Below are positions 7,290 through 13,877 of a stretch of DNA of 30,297 bases, in pieces. This DNA comes from CAZKTO01 sp964555685. GTDB taxonomy: Bacteria; Chloroflexota; Dehalococcoidia; SHYB01. Position 1 is the stretch's first letter. Each line of letters starts with the position of its first letter. The position numbers and the translations under genes are program-made. Location: positions 1-30,297 of the forward strand of contig CAZKTO010000032.1 of NCBI GenBank assembly GCA_964555685.1, in the 5' to 3' direction. Under the pieces are notes generated by a model. That model was not told the DNA's origin. It did not search any database and worked only from the letters and a program-made list of their open reading frames with translations.

Positions 7290-8255
7290 ATGCCAACCAC
7301 CATCCACCGCGCCTGCGTTCCCATCGAGACGCGAGGTCCCCCGACAGGTCGGGGCGCCCACCGCGTCCGCATCATGACCGACCGCATCGCCCGCGACGGC
7401 GACGTCGTCGACCCCATGGGCATGAGCATCGAGAGCTACCTGCGCAACCCCGTCGTCCTCTGGGTCCACGACTACCTGGGCCGCACCCCCTCCGCCGGCC
7501 TCCCCATCGGCCGGACCCTGGCGCTGGACCGCCGCCCCGAGGGCATCGACGCCGACTTCGAGTTCCTGCCTGGCGACCCCTTCGCCCAGCGCGTCGAGAA
7601 CGCCTGGGAGCGCGGCTTCCTCCGGACCGCCTCCATCGGCTGGCAGAGCGTCGAGACCGTCCCTCTGCCCAATGGGCGGGGCCTCTGCCATCGCAGGTCC
7701 GAGCTTCTCGAGTGGAGCCTGGTCCCCGTCCCCGCGGACCCGGCCGCCAGCCGCGACATCTACCTCGCCGGCCTGCGCTCCCTGGGGTTTGGCGACCTCC
7801 TCGGGCAGGTCGAAGGAGACCAGCGGAGAGCCGAGCGCGCGCGGATCCGCCTCGAACACCCGCCCCTCGCAACCCTCATCGCCGAGCTCCAGGACGCCTG
7901 GGACTACGTCAAGGCGCGCCTGGGGCCCGCCGGGCCCGTCTCCCCGCGAGTCCTCGGCCCCCTCGAGGCCCTCGCCCGCGATCTGCGCTCCGTTCTCGGC
8001 CCGGCCGCCGATCCCCGGTCCAGCCAGGGCGGCTCCCCGGCCGAAGGGCCCGTCCTGAGCCTTGCCGAAGGATCATACCAACCTTTGCGTGACAACGGCG
8101 ACGACACAGCCGATTCGGTGGATATCGAAGCCTTTCTTCGCGCGGCCCGCCAGCTCCAGGCCCTCGTCCAGGAGACCGCCAGGCAGCCGCTCCCGCTCGC
8201 GCCGCCCCGACACGATCTCCCCCTTCCCGGCGCGGGAAGGGGGTCAGGGGGTTAG
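7290..8255 (+). CDS. HK97-type prohead protease with repeat-derived segments
   Basis: A 321-residue protein starting at ATG 7290 behind AAGGAG. The protease fold occupies about residues 25-160: His60 in VVLWVHDY and Ser115 in RTASIGW match the catalytic His and Ser of the U35 family, and EWSLVPVPAD (141-150) is the typical closing motif. It should cleave the scaffold or delta region of the capsid protein during prohead maturation. Residues 17-22 (PPTGRG) come from a CCCCGAC palindrome, 252-262 (EGPVLSLAEGS) from a second repeat, and the last 13 or so residues plus the stop codon from a third, so the 160-residue tail beyond the protease domain is partly repeat-built. The C-terminal half may also hold a scaffold-like region (helical, Gln/Ala-rich 275-300). 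Confidence 0.88.
   Translation: MPTTIHRACVPIETRGPPTGRGAHRVRIMTDRIARDGDVVDPMGMSIESYLRNPVVLWVHDYLGRTPSAGLPIGRTLALDRRPEGIDADFEFLPGDPFAQRVENAWERGFLRTASIGWQSVETVPLPNGRGLCHRRSELLEWSLVPVPADPAASRDIYLAGLRSLGFGDLLGQVEGDQRRAERARIRLEHPPLATLIAELQDAWDYVKARLGPAGPVSPRVLGPLEALARDLRSVLGPAADPRSSQGGSPAEGPVLSLAEGSYQPLRDNGDDTADSVDIEAFLRAARQLQALVQETARQPLPLAPPRHDLPLPGAGRGSGG
7339..7354. repeat. CCCCGAC palindrome inside the prohead protease gene
   Basis: CCCCGACAGGTCGGGG, a 7-bp stem with two central bases, read in frame as part of PPTGRG near the N-terminus and before the protease core. Confidence 0.8.
8043..8073. repeat. GTCCTGAGC-CTTGCCGAAGG repeat inside the protease gene
   Basis: GTCCTGAGCCTTGCCGAAGG (within 8052-8073) resembles GTCCTGAGCTTGCCCGAGG at 10093-10112 in a spacer. 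Here it is translated as PVLSLAEG. Confidence 0.65.
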
Positions 8256-8258
8256 GTT
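8219..8258. repeat. Hairpin repeat that supplies the protease stop codon
   Basis: CCCCCTTCCC (8219-8228) pairs with GGGAAGGGGG (8234-8243), followed by GGGGGTTAGG. The copy at 1167-1206 has the same stem and tail. The TAG at 8253-8255 lies in this repeat, so the C-terminal residues and end of the protease are set by it. Confidence 0.8.
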
Positions 8259-8287
8259 CCCCACGCATCGCACGAAAGGAGTTTGTC

Positions 8288-9706
8288 ATGTCCTACAGCA
8301 CCGAGCAGATCGAACAGGCCATCCGCGGCATCACCGAGGCCCGCGACTTCATCCGCGAGCGGGCGAACTCGTTCGTCACGCGCGAGGAGATGGACCGGCT
8401 CGTCGAGTCCGTCCGCAAGGACATGGGCCGCCTCGACGAGGTCCGCCGCCCGCCCCTCTTCGGCGGCCACCCGTCCGACGGGTCCGATATAGGCGCCGTC
8501 CGCGGCGGCCGCTACGACGGCCTCACCCACTTCGACCTTTCCATCGTCAAGGCCCTGCGCGAGGCCGCCGAGCTCGGCCAGGGCCGCGCCGCCTTCACGC
8601 TGGATATCCGCCCCGAGCCCGATGGCTCCACCCGCATCTGGCTGGGCAGCCACCGGCGCCACAACCGCATCCCCCACGCCCAGTCCGGCTGGGAGCCCCT
8701 GAAGCGCGCCATGGACAGCACCACCGCCGGCGCCGGCGACGAGATCGTCCCCACGGGAATGGCCCGCGAGATCTGGCGGGACGTCAACCTCCACACCGTC
8801 ATCTCGTCCTTCCTCCCGCGCATCACCATGCCCACCAACCCCTTCGACATCCCCCTCGAGCTGGGCGACGTGACCTTCTACAAGGCCACCGAGAACGCCA
8901 CCGTCACCGACACGAACCTCACCTCCAGCAAGAACACCCTCGCCGCCGGCGGCGTCAAGGCCAGCACCCTCTGGTCCTACGAGCTCGATGAGGACGCCAT
9001 CATCGCCATGCTCCCCAGCGTCCGAGAGGTCTTCGCCCGCAACACCGCCCAGAACATCGATGACCTCCTCCTCCAGGCGGACAGCACGGCCCTGAACTCC
9101 ATCGTGGCCGATGGCGCCACCCTCGCCGCCAGCTCACGCTACCTCTACGGCGGCGGCGATGGCCTCCTCCACCTCCCCCTCATCGACAACACGGCCCAGG
9201 CCATCAACCACAACGCCGCCATCTCCGCCGCCATGTTCAAGAACGTCCTGTCCAAGATGGACAAGTACGCCCTCAACCCCACCGGCGGCAACAGCGGCAC
9301 CAGCCCTGACATCACCTTCATCAGCGACACGAGGACCTGGCTCCAGGCCATTGCCCTCCCGGAGGTCGTCACCGTCGACAAGCTGGGTCCTCAGGCCACC
9401 ATCCGCTCCGGCCAGCTTGCCCAGGTCTATGGCGTCCCCTACCTCGTCAGCGGCGTCATGGGCGTCGCCGATACCGATGGCAAGGTGACCTCCGGCGGCA
9501 ACGTCACCGATACCGGCCGCGTGCTGGTCGTCAGCCGGCACGGCTGGTTCCACGGCTTCCGCCGCGAGATGCTCATCGAGACGGACCGCGACATCGAAAA
9601 GACCCAGATCAAGATGGTCGTGAGCTTCCGCATGAGCATCGTCGCCCGCGGCACCCGCTCCACCGCCAAGCACGCCGCCCTGGCCTACAACATCACCGGC
9701 GTCTAG
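8288..9706 (+). CDS. HK97-fold major capsid protein
   Basis: A 472-residue protein starting at ATG 8288 behind GAAAGGAG. Residues 1-55 are a charged, helical delta-like region (EQIEQAIRGITEARDFIRERANS), expected to act as internal scaffold and be removed by the adjacent protease. The HK97 fold follows: the variable N-arm and E-loop region (about 75-160), then IVPTGMAREIWRDVN, a beta-rich core with FDIPLELGDVTFYKA, the alanine/asparagine-rich A-domain (VREVFARNTAQNIDDLLL) and a C-terminal VVSRHGWFHGFRREMLIETDRDIEKTQ typical of capsid proteins that end in a P-domain strand. The order protease then capsid matches HK97-type phages. No decoration or fusion is seen. Confidence 0.85.
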   Translation: MSYSTEQIEQAIRGITEARDFIRERANSFVTREEMDRLVESVRKDMGRLDEVRRPPLFGGHPSDGSDIGAVRGGRYDGLTHFDLSIVKALREAAELGQGRAAFTLDIRPEPDGSTRIWLGSHRRHNRIPHAQSGWEPLKRAMDSTTAGAGDEIVPTGMAREIWRDVNLHTVISSFLPRITMPTNPFDIPLELGDVTFYKATENATVTDTNLTSSKNTLAAGGVKASTLWSYELDEDAIIAMLPSVREVFARNTAQNIDDLLLQADSTALNSIVADGATLAASSRYLYGGGDGLLHLPLIDNTAQAINHNAAISAAMFKNVLSKMDKYALNPTGGNSGTSPDITFISDTRTWLQAIALPEVVTVDKLGPQATIRSGQLAQVYGVPYLVSGVMGVADTDGKVTSGGNVTDTGRVLVVSRHGWFHGFRREMLIETDRDIEKTQIKMVVSFRMSIVARGTRSTAKHAALAYNITGV

Positions 9707-9723
9707 GAAAGCCTCTCCCCCAG

Positions 9724-9753
9724 CCCCCTCTCCAGCCGAGGCTGGAGAGGGGG
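9724..9753. repeat. Perfect 14-bp hairpin after the capsid gene
   Basis: CCCCCTCTCCAGCC (9724-9737) and GGCTGGAGAGGGGG (9740-9753), loop GA, followed by CCCCAGGGGTGAGG. No T-tract follows, so it is probably a dispersed repeat, although the stem could slow transcription or protect mRNA ends. Confidence 0.75.
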
Positions 9754-9792
9754 CCCCAGGGGTGAGGCCATTGACAAGGAAAGGAACACCGC

Positions 9793-10080
9793 ATGGCCAA
9801 GATCACCAACGGAACCAAGACCGTCGCGGCCGCCGGCACCCGGGAGCGGCTCGTCGCCCTCGCCCAGAACGTCTCCGTCAAGGCCGTCACGCTGGTCGCC
9901 AAGCAGAGCAACACCGGGGTCGTCTACGCCGGCAACGACACCGTCGCCAACAACAACGCCCCGCCGCTCAATCCGGGCGACGCCGTCCGCATCTCCGGCG
10001 ACGAGCCCTTCAACCTCTCCGACCTCTTCCTGGACGTCTCCGTCAGCGGCGAGGGCATCGACTACTGCGCGCTGGCGTGA
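9793..10080 (+). CDS. Small putative virion protein next to the capsid gene
   Basis: 95 residues with an AAGGAAAGGAAC ribosome site before ATG 9793. The sequence is beta-rich and polar with no signal peptide or membrane segment (VSVKAVTLVAKQSNTGVVYAGND in the middle, ending EGIDYCALA). I do not recognise a family. Its place right after the major capsid gene fits a head-decoration or head-completion protein, but that is positional inference only. A diverged copy of its last nine codons lies at 10193-10219 after a hairpin, suggesting this gene was once duplicated in tandem. Confidence 0.6.
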   Translation: MAKITNGTKTVAAAGTRERLVALAQNVSVKAVTLVAKQSNTGVVYAGNDTVANNNAPPLNPGDAVRISGDEPFNLSDLFLDVSVSGEGIDYCALA

Positions 10081-10092
10081 GGGACCTCTCTG

Positions 10093-10112
10093 GTCCTGAG
10101 CTTGCCCGAGGA
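10093..10112. repeat. Dispersed GTCCTGAGCTTGCCCGAGG repeat
   Basis: Spacer copy of the repeat translated inside the protease gene at 8052-8073; it sits immediately downstream of the 95-residue gene. Confidence 0.6.
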
Positions 10113-10145
10113 AACGCCGCGAACCGTCCTTGCAATGAGCATGGA

Positions 10146-10198
10146 GCCCTCACCCCCTTCCCCCTCTCCGGCTCGGAGAGGGGGAAGGGGGTGAGGGC
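10146..10198. repeat. Perfect 25-bp hairpin
   Basis: Arms 10146-10170 and 10174-10198 pair without a mismatch around a three-base loop (GCT). This is the longest perfect stem seen in the window and belongs to the CCCTCTCCG/CGGAGAGGG family of spacers at 1019, 1455, 3754 and 9724. It separates the 95-residue gene from a remnant of its apparent duplicate. Confidence 0.85.
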
Positions 10199-10219
10199 GT
10201 TGATTACTGCGCCCTGGCA
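10193..10219 (+). pseudogene. Remnant of a second copy of the 95-residue gene
   Basis: The codons here read EGVDYCALA, against EGIDYCALA at the end of the gene at 9793-10080. Most differences are at third codon positions (GAC/GAT, GCG/GCC, GCG/GCA), which suggests descent from a coding copy and not a recent duplication. Nothing else of the gene remains upstream; the hairpin at 10146-10198 lies in its place. The frame continues into the ATG of the next gene at 10235. Confidence 0.45.
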
Positions 10220-10234
10220 GAAAGGAGCACCCCC

Positions 10235-11230
10235 ATGACCACAGCCATTGACCTCTTGCGCAACCCGCGCTTCACGGGCGACGACCTGGACCTTCTGTTC
10301 GGCGGCGGGCAGGATGCGGCGCTCCAATGGGACACCGCCGAGACCAACGACGCCCTCAAGCTCGGCCTCAAGCTGAACAGCGCCGCCCAGTCGGGCAACT
10401 TCATCATCGTCAACAAGGACCACATCAACCGCAACACCGCCCTCCCCGTCACCGCCGACCCGCGCCTCGTCGTCTGGTCCGGCGCCGATCCCGCCGCCGG
10501 TGGCGCCAACAAGTACCTCAGCCTCAAGCACAACCAGACGGACGCCGTCATCGACAGCGGCTCCGGGGACCTCCGCCTTCAGGCAGCGGTCCGCGTCATG
10601 ATCGGCGGCGCGACGGCGCCCAGCGCCGATAGCCTGGCCCATCTTTGGGCAGGCGACGCCGGAGTCGTGGCCGGCGCCTCGACCTACCCCCTCGTCATCG
10701 AAAGCAACGCTGGAAGCGAAGTCGGCATCCACATCCTCGTGCCCGACGGAGCCAACGGCGGCTTTCGCGTCGGCTCGCCCGCCGACAGCAACCGAGCCAA
10801 GCTCCTCTACATGCTGACAGGGGACACCTGGGACTTCTACATCGCCGGGAACACCCTGCGCCTGAGCTACGGGGTCGCCTCCTTCGCCTTCAAAGAGGCC
10901 ACCACCATCAGCGTTCCCGCGGCAACCAACCTGACTCTCAACGCGCTTACCACAGGCGCGGTCGTCGTTCAATCAGGCGGCGTAGAGAAGATACGCGCCA
11001 ACAACACAGGTCTTGGCTTTTACGCCGTAGCGCCAGTTGCAAGGCAGGCATCAGCCGCCAACTTGACCAACAACGTGACGGCGGGCGGGACGGACGACAC
11101 CATCGCCAACTACACGTCCCTCACCACCTACTCCACCGACGCGGCGGCCATCCGCAACGACATCTATCAGCTCGCTCGTAAGCTGAAGCAGGTCAACGAT
11201 GCTTTGCGCCTCTATGGGCTCCTCACGTAA
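10235..11230 (+). CDS. Putative virion fibre or appendage protein
   Basis: 331 residues starting at ATG 10235 behind AAAGGAG. The body is rich in Ala, Gly, Thr and Asn with many short beta-strand-like stretches (for example ATTISVPAATNLTLNALTTGAVVVQSGG near 242-269), as in trimeric phage fibres and neck appendages. The end changes character: TDAAAIRNDIYQLARKLKQVNDALRLYGLL is a charged amphipathic helix suited to trimerisation. No enzyme motif is visible. It lies in the head cassette ahead of two tiny helical proteins. Assignment as fibre is from composition and context, not from a recognised domain. Confidence 0.5.
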   Translation: MTTAIDLLRNPRFTGDDLDLLFGGGQDAALQWDTAETNDALKLGLKLNSAAQSGNFIIVNKDHINRNTALPVTADPRLVVWSGADPAAGGANKYLSLKHNQTDAVIDSGSGDLRLQAAVRVMIGGATAPSADSLAHLWAGDAGVVAGASTYPLVIESNAGSEVGIHILVPDGANGGFRVGSPADSNRAKLLYMLTGDTWDFYIAGNTLRLSYGVASFAFKEATTISVPAATNLTLNALTTGAVVVQSGGVEKIRANNTGLGFYAVAPVARQASAANLTNNVTAGGTDDTIANYTSLTTYSTDAAAIRNDIYQLARKLKQVNDALRLYGLLT

Positions 11231-11245
11231 AACCAAAGGAGAATC

Positions 11246-11476
11246 ATGCCCACCATCGCCGAAATCCAAGACATCATCACCACCCTCCGGGACAGGCTGC
11301 ACGAGGCGGACCGGCGCATCGCCCAGGCCCAAGAAGAGGTCCGGCTCCACCAGAGCGGCAGGGCCGGACCCGTCCTGCTGACCCTCACGCAACGGAGCGC
11401 CATCATGACCGGCCTCGACGACCTGGCAGGCCGGGCGCCCGCCTTGCAGGCCGCCCTGAACGCATTCCTCACCTAA
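11246..11476 (+). CDS. Small helical protein of the capsid cassette
   Basis: 76 residues with a clear AAAGGAG site before ATG 11246, 15 bases after the previous stop. It is mostly alpha-helical with heptad-like spacing (IQDIITTLRDRLHEADRRIAQAQEEV), then LTQRSAIMTGLDDLAGRAPALQAALNAFL. No known family is recognised. It could be a chaperone or assembly factor for the preceding fibre-like protein; this is inferred only from size and position. Confidence 0.6.
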   Translation: MPTIAEIQDIITTLRDRLHEADRRIAQAQEEVRLHQSGRAGPVLLTLTQRSAIMTGLDDLAGRAPALQAALNAFLT

Positions 11477-11494
11477 GGGACGAGAGGCGAGCAT

Positions 11495-11827
11495 ATGAAC
11501 GACCACCACACCGCCATCGCCAGAGAGGTGCGCGCCGAGGCCGGGACCGGCATCGAAGAGGTGGACCTCTCCATTCCCCGCGAGCTCGAGGTGGCCATCG
11601 CCGCCCGCCAGCGGCAGGTCCTCCGCAATAGCGCGGTTCTCGCCCAGATCAATCTCAGCCTCGCCCGCCGCCGGGACGCCGCCGAGGAGGTCCGCCTCCA
11701 GAGCCACCAGCTCGACCGTTTCATCCGCGACATCGCCGAAATCGACCGCCTCTATCCAGAGGCCAAGGCCAAGATGGCCGAGTTCGACCTGCCGCCGAAC
11801 GCTCAACGCTCGCCAGCGCCCTCGTAA
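11495..11827 (+). CDS. Small helical protein of the capsid cassette
   Basis: 110 residues beginning at ATG 11495 behind GAGAGG, 18 bases after the previous gene. The central part (about 27-95) is a long charged helix, rich in Arg, Glu, Ala and Leu, probably a coiled coil; the last 15 residues are Pro-rich. It has no signal peptide and no recognised domain. Tight spacing suggests co-translation with its neighbours and a shared role in virion assembly, which remains unproven. Confidence 0.6.
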   Translation: MNDHHTAIAREVRAEAGTGIEEVDLSIPRELEVAIAARQRQVLRNSAVLAQINLSLARRRDAAEEVRLQSHQLDRFIRDIAEIDRLYPEAKAKMAEFDLPPNAQRSPAPS

Positions 11828-11921
11828 GCTCCAAGCCTTCCCACTCACTGGTTCGGCAGGCCCACCATGAGCGAGAACGCTTGGCTCCGCTTCGCCGTTG
11901 CGAGGAAGGTGCAGGGAACCT

Positions 11922-12734
11922 ATGACCAATCTCTACTGCGACCGCGATACCTTCAAGACCCGCATGAGCATCACCGGCACCGCCGACGACGCCGCGCTCC
12001 TCGTGATGTTGAAGCACGCGTCGCGGGCCATCGACCAATGGTGCAACCGATTCTTCTTTGTGCTGCCCGAAACCCGCTATCTCAACGGCTCGAAATCCCC
12101 CCTCATGCTGGACGCCGACCTGACCGCAATCACCACCCTGAAGACCGACGACAACCAGGACGGCACCGCAGAGATAACCTGGGCCACTACCGATTACGTT
12201 ATCCTGCCCCTCAACGGCTCGCCCAAGTACGCCATCGCCGTCACGCCCTGGGGAGCCAAGCGCACCTTCCTGCCAGGGCAGCTGAGAGCCGTCGAGATCG
12301 CGGGCAAGTGGGGATACCAAGACAACCAAGAAGCAGGTCCTCTCAGTAACGAAGGCGGCACCTTCACCGCCGCCGACACCACGCTCACCGTTTCCGACGG
12401 CACGAAGGTCAAGGTCGGCGAGACCTTCAGGCTCGAGGACGAGCAGCTTTTCATCACCGCCATCTCAGGCAACAACCTGACCGTCCAGCGCGGCGTCAAC
12501 GGCACCACCGCCGCTTCGCACGCCGACCAGGCCACCCTCCAAATCTACCGTTACCCGCTGCCCATCGCGGAGGCCTGCATTCTCCTGGCCGGGCGCGCCT
12601 GGCGACGCAAGGACCTGCAGTTCGTCGTCAACCCCATCGACCGGGCTGGGGGCGCCCTCCCCCTCGCCGAGGTCGATCCAGAGGCGCGAGCCCTCCTGGC
12701 CCCCTTCCGCCGGCTCCCCCTCGCCGCCGTGTAG
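11922..12734 (+). CDS. Phage head-tail connector (gp6-like) with an inserted beta domain
   Basis: 270 residues from ATG 11922 (CAGGGA upstream; an earlier in-frame start at 11898 is less likely). The N-terminus, DRDTFKTRMSITGTADDAAL and LKHASRAIDQWCNRFF, matches the helical start of gp6-like connector proteins that dock below the portal. The family is usually near 100-200 residues; here the middle holds an extra beta domain (about 142-212: FTAADTTLTVSDGTKVKVGE, LEDEQLFITAISGNNLTVQR, GVNGTTAASHA) of a kind common in virion surface proteins. The C-terminal helix (IAEACILLAGRAWRRKDL) returns to the connector fold. It follows the fibre-like gene instead of the portal or capsid, an unusual order. 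Confidence 0.6.
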   Translation: MTNLYCDRDTFKTRMSITGTADDAALLVMLKHASRAIDQWCNRFFFVLPETRYLNGSKSPLMLDADLTAITTLKTDDNQDGTAEITWATTDYVILPLNGSPKYAIAVTPWGAKRTFLPGQLRAVEIAGKWGYQDNQEAGPLSNEGGTFTAADTTLTVSDGTKVKVGETFRLEDEQLFITAISGNNLTVQRGVNGTTAASHADQATLQIYRYPLPIAEACILLAGRAWRRKDLQFVVNPIDRAGGALPLAEVDPEARALLAPFRRLPLAAV

Positions 12735-12784
12735 GGGGAGGCGACCACAAAGACTCGAGGAGATTAGGGGAGCTGCAGACGCCG

Positions 12785-12806
12785 GGTACCCCGACAGGTT
12801 GGGGTA
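12785..12806. repeat. Imperfect CCCCGAC hairpin in spacer
   Basis: ACCCCGAC-AGGT-TGGGGT is a degenerate copy of the 16-nt palindrome found in the portal and protease genes. The following bases (GGTGAGGGCG) also match tails of other repeats. Confidence 0.55.
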
Positions 12807-12850
12807 GGTGAGGGCGTTCGTTCGAAGCACCTCTGCACAGGAGCACCGCC

Positions 12851-13270
12851 ATGCCCGAACTCAAGCCCACTCAGATCATCGCTCGCCCATCCTCCTCCCT
12901 CGTCCAGCAGTCGGTGGTGGAGAAGCAGACCCTCGCCTCCAACTGGGTGAAGCTCAAAGAGATCAAGGTCACCTACCCCGGCGTCTACCGCATCAAGTTC
13001 GCCCTCCGGAAAGGGGGCACCGGCGACGCCTACGCCCAGGTCTACCGCAACGGCGCCGGCGTCGGCACCATCCAACAGAGCACCACCACCAACTTCGCGA
13101 CCTTCAGCGAGGACATCGGCGGCTGGAAGGTGGGCGACACCCTCGAGCTCTGGGGCTACGCCACGGCCGGCGGCGCCGGTGGCGCCTGCTACGTCATGGC
13201 CTTCTCCCAATGGGGCGAATACAGCCAGCGCCCTCCGGACATCCCGCCCGGCGAGGTCACCCTGGCGTGA
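12851..13270 (+). CDS. Unrecognised beta-rich protein of the capsid cassette
   Basis: 139 residues from ATG 12851 with CAGGAG upstream. It looks like a single beta-sandwich: alternating hydrophobic strands around VKLKEIKVTYPGVYRIKF, DAYAQVYRNGAGVGTI and KVGDTLELWGYATAG, ending in a Pro-rich tail. It has no signal peptide. The pattern resembles jelly-roll appendage or receptor-binding domains, but I cannot name a family. Its place in the cassette suggests a virion component. Confidence 0.55.
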   Translation: MPELKPTQIIARPSSSLVQQSVVEKQTLASNWVKLKEIKVTYPGVYRIKFALRKGGTGDAYAQVYRNGAGVGTIQQSTTTNFATFSEDIGGWKVGDTLELWGYATAGGAGGACYVMAFSQWGEYSQRPPDIPPGEVTLA

Positions 13271-13278
13271 CCCGAGAC

Positions 13279-13376
13279 GTCATTCTGGGGCCCGCTGCAA
13301 TCGGGACGGACAATCTGGGGCGGGGTCGGGGAGCCCCGCCCCAGACCCTTCGGCCGGGGACGACCTCAGGGTGACA
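13279..13376. repeat. MITE-like inverted repeat, short copy
   Basis: It starts GTCATTCTGGGG and ends CTCAGGGTGACA, with AATCTGGGG and CCCCAGA inside, mirroring the element at 25515-25614. It fills the gap between the 139-residue gene and the coiled-coil gene. Confidence 0.65.
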
Positions 13377-13421
13377 GACGAAGAACCTCGCGGAATGAAT
13401 TCACGCTCCTACGAGGCGCCC

Positions 13422-13736
13422 ATGCTGCTCGATATCACCACCCGCCTCGGCGCGGCGGTCGGCGCGGCCTTCGGCGCCGCCCTGGCCGCCTTCCGCGCCC
13501 CGCGCTCGCCGCGCACCCGCAACGGCCCGTCGTTCTACGTCCGCCTCAGCGCCCAGGACAGCGACCGCGTCGAGAAGATCGAGGCGCTGCTCAACCGCCT
13601 CATCGCCCTCGAAGAACAGACCCAGAACGCCGTCCAGCGCCTCACGGCCCAGGTCACGGACGCCCGCCTCGAGCAGGCCCGCCGCCAAGGCTACCTGGAG
13701 GGGAGGCTGGACTCGGCCCGCCCGGCGCCCCAGTGA
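13422..13736 (+). CDS. Putative membrane-associated coiled-coil protein closing the cassette
   Basis: About 104 residues from ATG 13422 (GAGG five bases upstream); ATG 13395 is an in-frame alternative with a poorer site. Residues 9-27 (LGAAVGAAFGAALAAFRA) are a glycine/alanine-rich hydrophobic stretch that could insert in a membrane. A basic segment follows, then a predicted coiled coil (VEKIEALLNRLIALEEQTQNAV). One membrane helix plus a coiled coil is seen in phage lysis accessory proteins such as XhlA-type factors, and also in unrelated proteins, so the role is open. It is the last plus-strand gene of the head cassette. Confidence 0.5.
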   Translation: MLLDITTRLGAAVGAAFGAALAAFRAPRSPRTRNGPSFYVRLSAQDSDRVEKIEALLNRLIALEEQTQNAVQRLTAQVTDARLEQARRQGYLEGRLDSARPAPQ

Positions 13737-13803
13737 CAGCGCGTGGCATCCAGCGGCCCCGCGCGTAACATGGCGCAGACCCATTCGTGAGTAGCGCTAC
13801 AGG

Positions 13804-13832
13804 TTGACAGGCCACCTCCGCGATGCTAGCAT
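13804..13832 (+). promoter_or_regulatory. Promoter of binding-protein gene 1
   Basis: TTGACA (13804-13809), a 17-base spacer and TAGCAT (13827-13832). The -10 lies in the palindrome ATGCTAGCAT (13823-13832). Transcription should start near 13839, about 39 bases before the ATG. The block is nearly identical to 15767-15795. Confidence 0.75.
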
Positions 13833-13877
13833 GCCAGCACTCCGCTCTGGCAGCTCGAGTCCGCGAGGAGGTCCCGC

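Noticed and set aside
3934..13813. TTGACAGGCC at 3934 and 13804 as prophage attachment repeats
   Set aside because: Only ten bases long, also present at 15767, and explained by the shared -35 promoter box.
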